From the NCBI GenBank assembly GCA_035363115.1, contig DAOSEM010000005.1, positions 1-64,000 on the forward strand: DNA of 64,000 nucleotides, read 5' to 3'. This document shows, piece after piece, positions 46,039 through 54,006 of the stretch. The stretch comes from Syntrophales bacterium (GTDB lineage Bacteria > Desulfobacterota > Syntrophia > Syntrophales > PHBD01). Position numbers and translations under genes: made by a program. The stretch's first letter is position 1. Each line of letters opens with the position of its first letter. Under the pieces are notes generated by a model that saw nothing but the letters and a program-made list of their open reading frames with translations, did no database searches and was not told where the DNA came from.

Positions 46039-46818
46039 TTATGATGGTTCCTCGTTGGGCGGAGGCTGCTGGATGAGCCCCGCCTTGACCTTTTCCTTCA
46101 GGCGGTAGGAGTTTCCCTTGATGTTGACGGTAGTGGAGTGATGGAGGATCCGGTCCAGGATGGCCGTGGCGATGACAGAATCCCCGAAGATCTCGTTCCA
46201 CTGACTGAAACTCCGGTTGGAAGTCAGGATCAGGGCCCCTTTCTCATAGCGGCGAGAGATGAGCTGGAAGAACAGGTGGGCACCGTGGCGGTCGATGGGG
46301 ATGTAGCCGATCTCGTCGATGATCAGGAGCTTGGACTGGCAGTAGAGCTTGAGCTTCTCCTCGAAGCGGTTCTCGGCATAGGCCTTGGTCAACGAGGCCA
46401 CCAGGGGCGTCGCCTGGGTGAAGTAGGTCCGGTATCCTTCCGAGACGGCTTTGAGTCCGAGGGCAACGGCCAGATGGGTCTTCCCGACACCCGGCGGTCC
46501 CAGCAGGATGATGTTCTCGCCGTTGGCGATGAAGCGACAGGAAGCCAGCTCTTTGATCTTCTTCTTGTCGATCGAGGGCTGAAAGGCAAAGTCGAAGCTC
46601 TCCAGGGTCTTGACGAAGGGGAACCGGGCCATGGTGGTGCGCATGGACACGTTCTTCTCCATCTTGGCGGCGACCTCCTGGGACAGCATCTGATCCAGGA
46701 AGTCCGTGTAGGAGAGATTGTTCCGGGAGGCCTCCTCCAGGCTGTTCTCCAGAAGGTTCTGGATCCGGTGAAGCCTCAGGTGCCGCAGGTTCTCCTGAAT
46801 GCGGGCGAGCGGAGTCAT
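46039..46818 (-). CDS. istB: IS21 helper ATPase IstB
   Basis: 259 residues. DnaC-like AAA+ ATPase: Walker A GPPGVGKTHLAVAL (~105), Walker B LLIIDEIGYIPID (~168), sensor region LTSNRSFSQWNEIFGD. It selects target DNA and stimulates the IstA transposase. Its start overlaps the istA stop by 4 bp. Full length, no disruption seen. Confidence 0.96.
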   Translation of the reverse strand: MTPLARIQENLRHLRLHRIQNLLENSLEEASRNNLSYTDFLDQMLSQEVAAKMEKNVSMRTTMARFPFVKTLESFDFAFQPSIDKKKIKELASCRFIANGENIILLGPPGVGKTHLAVALGLKAVSEGYRTYFTQATPLVASLTKAYAENRFEEKLKLYCQSKLLIIDEIGYIPIDRHGAHLFFQLISRRYEKGALILTSNRSFSQWNEIFGDSVIATAILDRILHHSTTVNIKGNSYRLKEKVKAGLIQQPPPNEEPS

Positions 46819-48053
46819 CGGGCACCTCCTTCGGCAACGGCCTCATAGAAGGCCATGTCCCGGATCTCCACCTCTTCTTCTGGAGAAGGACGGAAGGGGT
46901 GCCAGGCCGGCGTGGCCGGCAAACGATTTCGCCGGAAGAGGCCCCAGTAGTGTTCCTTGTTGATCCGGTTCTGAAAGGAGCCTTCGCAGCGGAGATGGGA
47001 AACGACGAGCTGACCGTCATGATAGACATGGATCCGGTCATCGACAGCTTGAACATCCACCTGCTTGCCGGCATACCGGAAAGGAACAGAGTACCGGTTC
47101 GTCTCGAAGGCGACCATGCAGTCCCGGGAAACCTGCCGGACGACCCGTTCCTGGATCGTGTAGGGCGGCTTCCCGTGGTGGTCGAGCAGCAGGTCCCGCT
47201 CTTCCAGGAACAACTCCGCCGGTTTCCTGTGGGTGGTCCCGTGGATCCGTTGATCCGCAGCGGTTGTAATCCAGTTCAGGAGCGACTCGTTGAGGTGATC
47301 GAGAGAAGCAAAGGCCTTCCCCCTGAGGAACCGTTTGACGTACTTGACGCCCGACTCCACCTTGCCCTTGGTCTGGGGGCGGTAGGGCCGATGAAGCCGG
47401 GGACGGAACCCGTAATACCGGGCAAAATCCCAGAAGGCGGCATTCCAGCGGATGGAGCGGCCTTCGAAATCCCGGGACACGACGACCGTCTTCGGGTTGT
47501 CGTAAAGGATCTCGTGGGGAATACCGCCGAAGTGATCGAATGCGGCAAGGTGACAGCGGATGAACGTGGGAAGCTTCTCGTCCGTGGCGGCTTGGACAAA
47601 CATCCCGCGGCTGTAGCTCAGGGTCAGGACGAACAGGTGGGCCCTGACACGCTTCCCGTCCAGGAGCGTCCAGCACTGTCCCCAGTCTGCCTGTCCCTGG
47701 CGGCCCGGCGGCGTCTCGAAGCGCATCGTCGCTTCCAGGTTGGCTTCCTGCCGGAGAGGCCGGACAAACCGCTTCACCGCTTCGTAGGCGCCGGAGTAGC
47801 CCATCCCCTGAAGCTCTTCGTACATGGATTGCGCGCAATACCCGACGGCGGCGACCCTCTGCCGAATGTGCTCCTTCCAGGGGTTCAGGATGCTGCTCAT
47901 GACGTTCGTTCTCGTGTAGGCAACCGGTTCCTTCTGGCTGAGAATCTTCCTCACCGTCCGCACGTCCAGACCCATTGTCCGGGCAATCGACTTCTTGGAC
48001 TCATGAAGCCTGTGCCGCGTGTGGATCTCGTGCCACTGGTCCCCCTTGATCAT
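46815..48053 (-). CDS. istA: IS21 transposase IstA
   Basis: 412 residues from the ATG at 48053, which has GGGAGGGG upstream. N-terminal HTH region (RHRLHESKKSIARTMGLDVR), then the DDE integrase core: first Asp in QGQADWGQ (~130), second in EILYDNPKTV (~195), Glu in KGKVESGVKYVKR (~230). C-terminal beta domain. The frame remains open 28 codons further upstream, but homology begins near the chosen start. Intact. Confidence 0.95.
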   Translation of the reverse strand: MIKGDQWHEIHTRHRLHESKKSIARTMGLDVRTVRKILSQKEPVAYTRTNVMSSILNPWKEHIRQRVAAVGYCAQSMYEELQGMGYSGAYEAVKRFVRPLRQEANLEATMRFETPPGRQGQADWGQCWTLLDGKRVRAHLFVLTLSYSRGMFVQAATDEKLPTFIRCHLAAFDHFGGIPHEILYDNPKTVVVSRDFEGRSIRWNAAFWDFARYYGFRPRLHRPYRPQTKGKVESGVKYVKRFLRGKAFASLDHLNESLLNWITTAADQRIHGTTHRKPAELFLEERDLLLDHHGKPPYTIQERVVRQVSRDCMVAFETNRYSVPFRYAGKQVDVQAVDDRIHVYHDGQLVVSHLRCEGSFQNRINKEHYWGLFRRNRLPATPAWHPFRPSPEEEVEIRDMAFYEAVAEGGAR

Positions 48054-48180
48054 CTCGTCCCCTCCCGATGCCGTCATCGGGAGGATTATGACTTCGGCAA
48101 TGCTCATTTGCGATCCCCCTTTCGGTTGGGGGGTCATTTTTCAGTGACCGTAGGGGGTCATTATTGCATGACCGCTGACA

Positions 48181-48186
48181 GTCAAA
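48181..48186. repeat. Target-site duplication, right copy
   Basis: GTCAAA directly after the IS21 right end; identical to 45977-45982. Confidence 0.88.
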
Positions 48187-48596
48187 CGCATCACCGGCTG
48201 GCAGCCGCTGCATGCTTATTGCGGCCGAGGGTATCGAGGTGCCGACAAAGAAATCACCGACACGCGACAGTGCACCTGGCCGGCAAGAAGAAACGGAGCA
48301 TGAAGCCTGGCATCTGGCGATGGTACGCCCGGCGATCCGCCATCGAGCCGATCTTCGGCCACCTGAAATCGGATCACCGCCTCGAACGCAACCACCTGAA
48401 AGGGAAAGATGGGGATCGGATGAACGCCATCCTGTCCGGCTGTGGGTTCAACCTGATGAAGCTCCTTGGAGCTTTCTTTTTATCCTTTTTCTTCTGCCTG
48501 ATTTTGGCCGGAGAGAGGGACAGACTTGTCAAAGAGCGGTATGCTTAAGCCCTGTCTGGGCTAATTGAATCTTTTTTCAGGGACGACTAATTCGCT

Positions 48597-49649
48597 ATGT
48601 ACATTCCTGAATACATTAGAATTACAAACGAACCAGGATTATTATTAAAAAAAATAATAGACGAGACACATGCAAATAATATTATTGTTATCACCGATGA
48701 AAACACGAATACTGTATGCTATCCGAAAATCGCCCCCTACCTGCCGCGACATATTGTCGCATCAGTTCCCGCCGGAGAAAATAATAAAAATATTAATAAC
48801 TGTCTAAGAATATGGCATGAAATGACAAATGGCGGTTTAGATCGCAATGCCTTAACAGTCAATCTGGGAGGTGGGGTTATATGCGATATGGGTGGATTTT
48901 GTGCGACAACGTTTAAAAGAGGTGTTCGATTTATTAACTGCCCAACAACACTACTTGCACAAGTTGATGCGGGATATGGAGGAAAGTTGGGGGTAAACTA
49001 TGAAAACATAAAAAACAATATTGGAATATTTAAAATGCCATACTGTGTAATAATATCGTCATCTTTTCTTAATACGTTGTCGAAGCGAGAACTTAGATCT
49101 GGATATGCTGAGATGATGAAGCATGCTTTAATTAGCGGTGTTAACGAGTGGGATAGACTAGAAAAGACGGATCCTACAAAAATACCTTCAGAAGAGCTAA
49201 TTAAGCAGTCAATAATGATAAAAAGCAAAATTGTATGTATTGATCCTAAAGAAGGGGGATATCGTAAAGCACTCAATTTTGGTCATACAATTGGTCATGT
49301 TATTGAAAGCATTCTTTTGTCTGACCAAGAAAGCATGATAACCCATGGTGATGCCATTGCAGCTGGTATAGTTGCAGAAGCCTATCTAAGTTATAAATAC
49401 ATCGGCATGGAAGAAGGCCTATTAAAAAGTATTTGTAACTATGTATCACGTTATTATCCGAATATTCATTATAACAACATTAAAAAGACTATATTTTTAA
49501 ATCTATTAGTGCAAGATAAGAAAAGCAGAGGACGGGAGATCCGAGCCGCTCTTGTAAGAGCCCCAGGAATCAGTATTACAGATGTTCCCGTGTCGAAAGA
49601 AGCGTGTTGGGAATCTTGGAAATACTATCAGAGTATTTACAATAAGTGA
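48597..49649 (+). CDS. aroB: 3-dehydroquinate synthase (AroB-like)
   Basis: Converts DAHP to 3-dehydroquinate using NAD and a metal. 350 residues. NAD motif GGGVICDMGGF (~91-101), PTTLLAQVDAGYGGKLGVN (~117-134), catalytic Glu/Lys in YAEMMKHALIS (~172-175), metal His in NFGHTIGHVIE (~230, 234) and THGDA (~250). It looks like true DHQS rather than the sedoheptulose-phosphate cyclases, but the Cys/Tyr changes in the NAD and VDxxxGGK loops deserve a check. The gene is AT-rich, next to a class II DAHP synthase, and was probably gained by transfer; a housekeeping aroB would be expected elsewhere. Confidence 0.85.
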   Translation: MYIPEYIRITNEPGLLLKKIIDETHANNIIVITDENTNTVCYPKIAPYLPRHIVASVPAGENNKNINNCLRIWHEMTNGGLDRNALTVNLGGGVICDMGGFCATTFKRGVRFINCPTTLLAQVDAGYGGKLGVNYENIKNNIGIFKMPYCVIISSSFLNTLSKRELRSGYAEMMKHALISGVNEWDRLEKTDPTKIPSEELIKQSIMIKSKIVCIDPKEGGYRKALNFGHTIGHVIESILLSDQESMITHGDAIAAGIVAEAYLSYKYIGMEEGLLKSICNYVSRYYPNIHYNNIKKTIFLNLLVQDKKSRGREIRAALVRAPGISITDVPVSKEACWESWKYYQSIYNK

Positions 49650-49658
49650 GGTCTTTTT

Positions 49659-51002
49659 ATGAGCGTTCCGGTGTGGAGCAAGTCAAGTTGGCGTTCATAT
49701 ACTGCTAGGCAGCAACCCCGGTGGCCAGATGTGCATGTACTTGAAGAAACGCTTGAAACGCTTTCTCGCCTTCCAGCCGTTGTGTTCGCCGGAGAGACGA
49801 GGACATTGATCCGTCAATTAGCTGATGCTGTTGAAGGGAAAGTGTTTGTATTGCAGTGTGGTGATTGCTCAGAGGATTTCGACAAATGTAACGGTCCAGT
49901 TATTCATAATCTCCTCAGAGTTATCCTACAGATGTCTATAATATTAGCATATGCTGGTGAAAAAAGGATTGTTAACATTGGCAGAATTTCGGGCCAATAT
50001 GCAAAGCCTAGATCTTCTGATATAGAAAAAATTGGTGATCAGGAGATACCAGTTTACCGTGGAGATATGGTAAACAGTCGCGAACCCACCCTAGATGCAA
50101 GAACCCCAGATCCTCACAGGCTATTAGAAGGCTATTTTAGGGCAGTAGCAACTTTAAATCTAGTCAGGGCGTTCACTCGCGGTGGATATGCGGCGATAGA
50201 TAGGGCAAATGCATGGCACCGGGAAACCTGGTACACGTTTCCGCCAAATAATAAATATGTCGGTTTGATTAAAGGAATTCAAAAGGCTATTAAATTCATG
50301 TCTGCGATTGGAATCGACAGCAATGCCCCTCAGTTGAACCAAATAATTCTTTATACCTCGCATGAAGGTCTTCTGCTTGAATATGAGGAGGCTATGACGC
50401 GAATTGATACAACCACCGGTAATTGGTACGACACCAGTGCGCATATGCTCTGGATTGGTGATCGTACGCGTCAATTAGATGGGGCTCATGTAGAGTTTAT
50501 GCGAGGTATATGTAATCCTGTCGGCGTGAAAATTGGCCCAAACTATGAGATTGACGAAATACGAACGATTATAAGAATACTGAATCCGAACAATGATCCG
50601 GGTCGACTCACTCTTATAACCAGATTCGGTGCCGATGAAATTGATGTATTGCTTCCGCCACTTGTTCGTGCAATCAGAAGAGAAGGATTTCAAGTATTGT
50701 GGTGCTGTGATCCAATGCATGGTAACACTTACGTTAATAATCATTTTAAAAAAACAAGGAAATTTGATGATATATTAACTGAAGTTCGCAAATTTTTTCA
50801 TATTCACCACGCAGAAGGGAGCATCGCGGGAGGTGTGCATCTGGAGTTGACGGGTGAAGATGTTTCTGAATGCATTGGTGGAAGTAGGCAAATCAGCGAT
50901 TCAGATCTGGATCTTAATTATCTAACCAACTGCGACCCTCGGCTTAACGCTGAACAGGCGGTTGAACTCGCATTTGAAATTGCAGATCTTCTAAACCTGT
51001 GA
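49659..51002 (+). CDS. Class II DAHP synthase (plant/PhzC type)
   Basis: Joins phosphoenolpyruvate and erythrose 4-phosphate to make DAHP. 447 residues. Class II signatures are clear: VLQCGDCSEDF (~66), VNIGRISGQYAKPRSS (~105), CDPMHGNT (~350) and GGVHLELTGEDVSECIGG (~385). The first Cys of the metal site is in QCGDCSE. It follows the dehydroquinate synthase by 9 bp, so the two form a coupled DAHP to dehydroquinate pair. In secondary metabolism, class II enzymes of this kind feed phenazine and AHBA-type pathways. Regulation by aromatic amino acids cannot be judged. Confidence 0.93.
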   Translation: MSVPVWSKSSWRSYTARQQPRWPDVHVLEETLETLSRLPAVVFAGETRTLIRQLADAVEGKVFVLQCGDCSEDFDKCNGPVIHNLLRVILQMSIILAYAGEKRIVNIGRISGQYAKPRSSDIEKIGDQEIPVYRGDMVNSREPTLDARTPDPHRLLEGYFRAVATLNLVRAFTRGGYAAIDRANAWHRETWYTFPPNNKYVGLIKGIQKAIKFMSAIGIDSNAPQLNQIILYTSHEGLLLEYEEAMTRIDTTTGNWYDTSAHMLWIGDRTRQLDGAHVEFMRGICNPVGVKIGPNYEIDEIRTIIRILNPNNDPGRLTLITRFGADEIDVLLPPLVRAIRREGFQVLWCCDPMHGNTYVNNHFKKTRKFDDILTEVRKFFHIHHAEGSIAGGVHLELTGEDVSECIGGSRQISDSDLDLNYLTNCDPRLNAEQAVELAFEIADLLNL

Positions 51003-51030
51003 GGCGAAATAATAATATATGATTGTATAA

Positions 51031-52017
51031 GTGAATTATTGGATCCTTTTTTTATCAAGGTATGCAACATTGGAGACAAAAGGAAAACGATTTAAATCCC
51101 AAACAATGAAGAGATTGACACTACTATTTAGTGTAACGATACTGCTATTGTGTCTGTGGTATATCGCAGAAAATTTTTATTGGTACGACATTGGTAGAAT
51201 TATGCAAAATGTTAGATCAACATATTTTTTTGCTGGTGTGTTATCTGTAATGATATTTTGGCTGATTAGAAGTTATCGTTGGTCAATATTACTGGGAAAT
51301 CTTAACATGAAAGTACCAGCCGGTGAGTTGTATTTTTATAATGCAATATCATTAAGCATATCAACGATGACACCTTTATTGTCTGGTGAGGCCATTAAGG
51401 TTGAATGGTTAAAAAACGATGGATTTATAAACAGAACAGTAGGCTATAGTACTTTATTGACTGAGCGTACAATGGATCTTCTTGTAGTATCGATGATAGC
51501 CATGCTGGCTATATATAATAATTATTCTGGTAATTATAAATATTTACTAATTGCGGGATGTCTATTGATTATATTTATCATGGTTGTTGGTATTGTTGCG
51601 ATGATGAAAATAAGGCGCATCAGAAAGTATTATGTAATTAATACGATTATTAATAGTGTCGGTTCTCTTAAATCTCTATCCATTATTATGTTGTTGACGA
51701 TCGCAGGTTGGTTCATTATAGGGTTTGGCTGGCAGATAACTCTAAATAGCATTAAAATTGAAATTGGCTTTTTTGAAACATTGGCTATGGTTGCTGTTGT
51801 ATCAATTATCAACATCTTAAGCTTAATACCAGGGGCCATCGGTATTTCTGAAGTTAGCATTTCTCTATATTTGGGGATGGCAAAACAAATGTCTATAGTT
51901 GAAGCTCAATCTGGCGCTTTGATAATCAGGTTATATGGATTAATGATTATTATTCTAGGAATAATTCACTTTCTGTTCTATAATATAACTAGAATCACAA
52001 AAAAGAATGAAAAATAA
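51031..52017 (+). CDS. UPF0104/AglD-type membrane protein (LPG synthase TM-like)
   Basis: Up to 328 residues with about eight hydrophobic helices. The family landmarks FWLIRSYRWSILLGNL (~75), LSISTMTPLLSGEAIKVEWL (~112), SLIPGAIGISEVSISL (~270) are present. The family includes flippase domains and proteins implicated in lipid-linked sugar handling. Start uncertain: a GTG at 51031 gives a charged N-terminus, an ATG at 51106 begins just before helix one. It may translocate the product of the polyprenyl glycosyltransferase (inference). Confidence 0.75.
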   Translation: MNYWILFLSRYATLETKGKRFKSQTMKRLTLLFSVTILLLCLWYIAENFYWYDIGRIMQNVRSTYFFAGVLSVMIFWLIRSYRWSILLGNLNMKVPAGELYFYNAISLSISTMTPLLSGEAIKVEWLKNDGFINRTVGYSTLLTERTMDLLVVSMIAMLAIYNNYSGNYKYLLIAGCLLIIFIMVVGIVAMMKIRRIRKYYVINTIINSVGSLKSLSIIMLLTIAGWFIIGFGWQITLNSIKIEIGFFETLAMVAVVSIINILSLIPGAIGISEVSISLYLGMAKQMSIVEAQSGALIIRLYGLMIIILGIIHFLFYNITRITKKNEK

Positions 52018-52136
52018 AATAATTGATCGATATGTGGAGTATTAGATTTGATAAAAACGTTTTACAGAATGTTCTTTCATAAAACAGGTATAAATCATTT
52101 ATTAGTACTATGTCATAAATATATGGATTATTAGCT

Positions 52137-52759
52137 ATGACACAGTTGACATCCGGTTGGCGTTCGTTACTGTCATTGCCTAAGGTTTATAATTTAGGCG
52201 TAGGACTACTAGGAAGCAAAAAAGCAAATTATGAGATTGTTTATGGCTATATAAAACCAAAATTAAAGATGCGTATTTTGGACATAGGGTGCGGTCCCGC
52301 ATCTATTCTAAAGTATTTACCTCAGTATGTTGAATATTATGGCATTGATATCGATCAAAGATATATAGATGCTGCAAGAGAAAAGTATGGAGATAGAGCA
52401 TATTTTTATTGCATGCCTTTGGAATCCATATACAATAAAGAATTAAGTGGATTTGACTTGGTGATGGGGCTTGGTGTTCTCCATCATCTTGACGATGTAA
52501 ATGCTTCGGCATTTTTTTCTTTTGCAGCTGCAGCAATAAATGACAGGGGCGATGCCTTACAATTGATCCATGCAAAATCAGGGACCAGCACTTCTTTGCT
52601 CGGTGGATGATTGGACAGGACAGGGGCCTAAATGTTAGAAAAGCTAATGAATACGCGGCCTTGGCACTACCACATTTTAAGCGTTTATCTCAAACGTTGC
52701 GACATGATCTGCTGAGAGTGCCCTATACTCACCACATAATGGAATGTCAAAAAAAGTGA
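52137..52759 (+). pseudogene. SAM methyltransferase, frameshifted
   Basis: Class I methyltransferase. The first frame (52137-52550) has the SAM loop LDIGCGPASILKYL (~48), GIDIDQRYI (~70) and VLHHLDD (~113). At NDRG (near 52547, a run of G) the frame is lost; in the next frame the family tail continues (RCLTIDPC, RDQHFFARWMIGQDRG, LLRVPYTHHIMEC) to a stop at 52759. A single base lost in the G run explains it; a sequencing error is also possible. If restored, about 207 residues. Confidence 0.8.
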
Positions 52760-52860
52760 TCATACATTTCAACGAAAAGCTGCTGAATAGAGCGAAATCC
52801 TTTTGATCTTCGAGATAATATTTAGAGCAAATCTCAGATGTATGATCTATGAGGCGATAT

Positions 52861-54006
52861 ATGGAAAACGACAAGATACCATTCAACAGACCCTACATCG
52901 TCGGCAAGGAACTTTTCTATGTAGCTCAAGCCGTCATCACTCACGGCCACATATCCGGAGACGGGTATTTCACAAAGAAGTGCCAAGCGTGGCTTGAAAA
53001 AGCAATCGGGTCACACAAGGCACTTTTGACTCATTCCTGCACCGCAGCCCTGGAGATGAGTGCCATGCTCTGCGGTATAGGCGAGGGAGACGAGGTGATC
53101 ATGCCCTCGTTCACTTTCGTTTCCACGGCCAACGCTTTTGTCCTGCGTGGAGCAGTTCCGGTGTTTGTGGACATCCGTGAAGATACTTTAAATATGGATG
53201 AATGCCTGCTGAACGATGCGCTAACGGAGAAGACAAAAGCCATCGTGCCCGTACACTATGCAGGTACACCCTGTGACATGAACGCAATACTGGCCTTGGC
53301 TAACGAAAAGGGATTGCGTGTCGTGGAGGACGCGGCCCAAGGCCTTTTGTCCACGTATGAGGGAAAGTGTCTTGGTACTTTGGGTGACTTGGGGTGCCTG
53401 AGCTTCCATGAGACGAAGAACATCATCAGTGGTGAGGGCGGGGCCTTGCTGGTCAACGACCCAGAACTTGCGGATCGCGCTGAGATGATATGGGAAAAAG
53501 GCACCGACAGAAGACGCTTTTTCCGGGGGCAAGTAGACAAGTATACATGGGCGGACATAGGTTCCTCTTACCTGCCAAGCGATATCATCGCCGCGTTCCT
53601 GTTCGCCCAACTGGAGATGGCCGAACAGATCATAGCCGCCAGGTGCAGGTTGCTGGAGCAGTACATGGAAGGCCTGCGCGATCTGGAAGAAAGTGGTGCT
53701 ATACGGCTACCCTCAGTAGACGGCGATAGCACCTGTAACGGTCACATCATGTACATTATCACAAGATCCTTGGCGGAAAGGGCCAGACTGATTACTTGGC
53801 TGGAGGAGCGCTCCATCATTTCCGTATTCCACTATATCCCGCTGCATTCTTCGCCCATGGGGATGAGGCACTGTCGCACCCACGGAAGCATGGCGGTTAC
53901 AGACCGCACTAGTGAGTGCCTGCTCCGTCTGCCGATGTTTTATGAAATGCAGCCTGCACAGGTCTCCCGGGTGGTCGACGCAGTGAGGGGCTTTTATGGA
54001 CGCTAA
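52861..54006 (+). CDS. rffA: dTDP-4-amino-4,6-dideoxygalactose transaminase (RffA/WecE-like)
   Basis: PLP aminotransferase of the sugar family, 381 residues. Sugar-aminotransferase start IPFNRPYIVGKE, catalytic Lys in SFHETKNIISGEGG (~186), and YTWADIGSSYLPSDIIAAFL typical of RffA. It makes dTDP-4-amino-4,6-dideoxygalactose (TDP-Fuc4N) from the keto sugar in enterobacterial common antigen. The ATG at 52861 has GAGG 6 nt ahead. Base composition is closer to neutral than the genes before it. The dTDP-sugar supply genes are not in the window. Confidence 0.85.
   Translation: MENDKIPFNRPYIVGKELFYVAQAVITHGHISGDGYFTKKCQAWLEKAIGSHKALLTHSCTAALEMSAMLCGIGEGDEVIMPSFTFVSTANAFVLRGAVPVFVDIREDTLNMDECLLNDALTEKTKAIVPVHYAGTPCDMNAILALANEKGLRVVEDAAQGLLSTYEGKCLGTLGDLGCLSFHETKNIISGEGGALLVNDPELADRAEMIWEKGTDRRRFFRGQVDKYTWADIGSSYLPSDIIAAFLFAQLEMAEQIIAARCRLLEQYMEGLRDLEESGAIRLPSVDGDSTCNGHIMYIITRSLAERARLITWLEERSIISVFHYIPLHSSPMGMRHCRTHGSMAVTDRTSECLLRLPMFYEMQPAQVSRVVDAVRGFYGR

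Larger units (their letters stand above)
45983..48180 (-). mobile_element. IS21-family insertion sequence, intact
   Basis: 2198 bp. Ends TGTCAATGGTC and, inverted, TGTCAGCGGTC, with repeated AAAATGACCC subterminal motifs as in other IS21 elements. It is flanked by a direct repeat GTCAAA (45977-45982 and 48181-48186). Removing the element and one copy rejoins the IS5 transposase frame. Both istA and istB are open. Confidence 0.93.
45006..48548 (+). pseudogene. IS5-family transposase, broken
   Basis: The transposase can be followed across three frames. N-terminal part from 45006 (QQKNLSAQEAQGDLF) ends at a frameshift near 45441 (one base lost or two gained). The middle (DDTTVQEKAVAFPNDARL) runs to LKQSLDQVK, where IS21 enters. 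It resumes at 48181 as VKRITGWQPLHAYCGRGYRG, and a second frameshift at about 48271 joins VHLAGKKKRSMKPG and the C-terminal RRSAIEPIFGHLKSDHRL, which carries the catalytic Glu region. GC content is much higher than that of the island around it, so it came in later from another source. Confidence 0.85.
44898..48587. mobile_element. IS5-family element, inactive, carrying an IS21 insertion
   Basis: Inverted ends GTCGTCCCTGAAAAA at 44898-44912 and the perfect inverse at 48573-48587. Flanking TTA/TAA could be part of the ends or a short TA-type duplication. Its transposase is broken by two frameshifts and by the IS21 element at 45983-48180. Without IS21 the element is about 1.5 kb. It lies between the SDR and dehydroquinate synthase genes without breaking either. 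Confidence 0.82.

Noticed and set aside
46899..48548. 549-residue plus-strand ORF spanning istA and the IS5 tail
   Set aside because: Chance joining of antisense istA with the IS5 transposase end; only the last ~90 codons are real.
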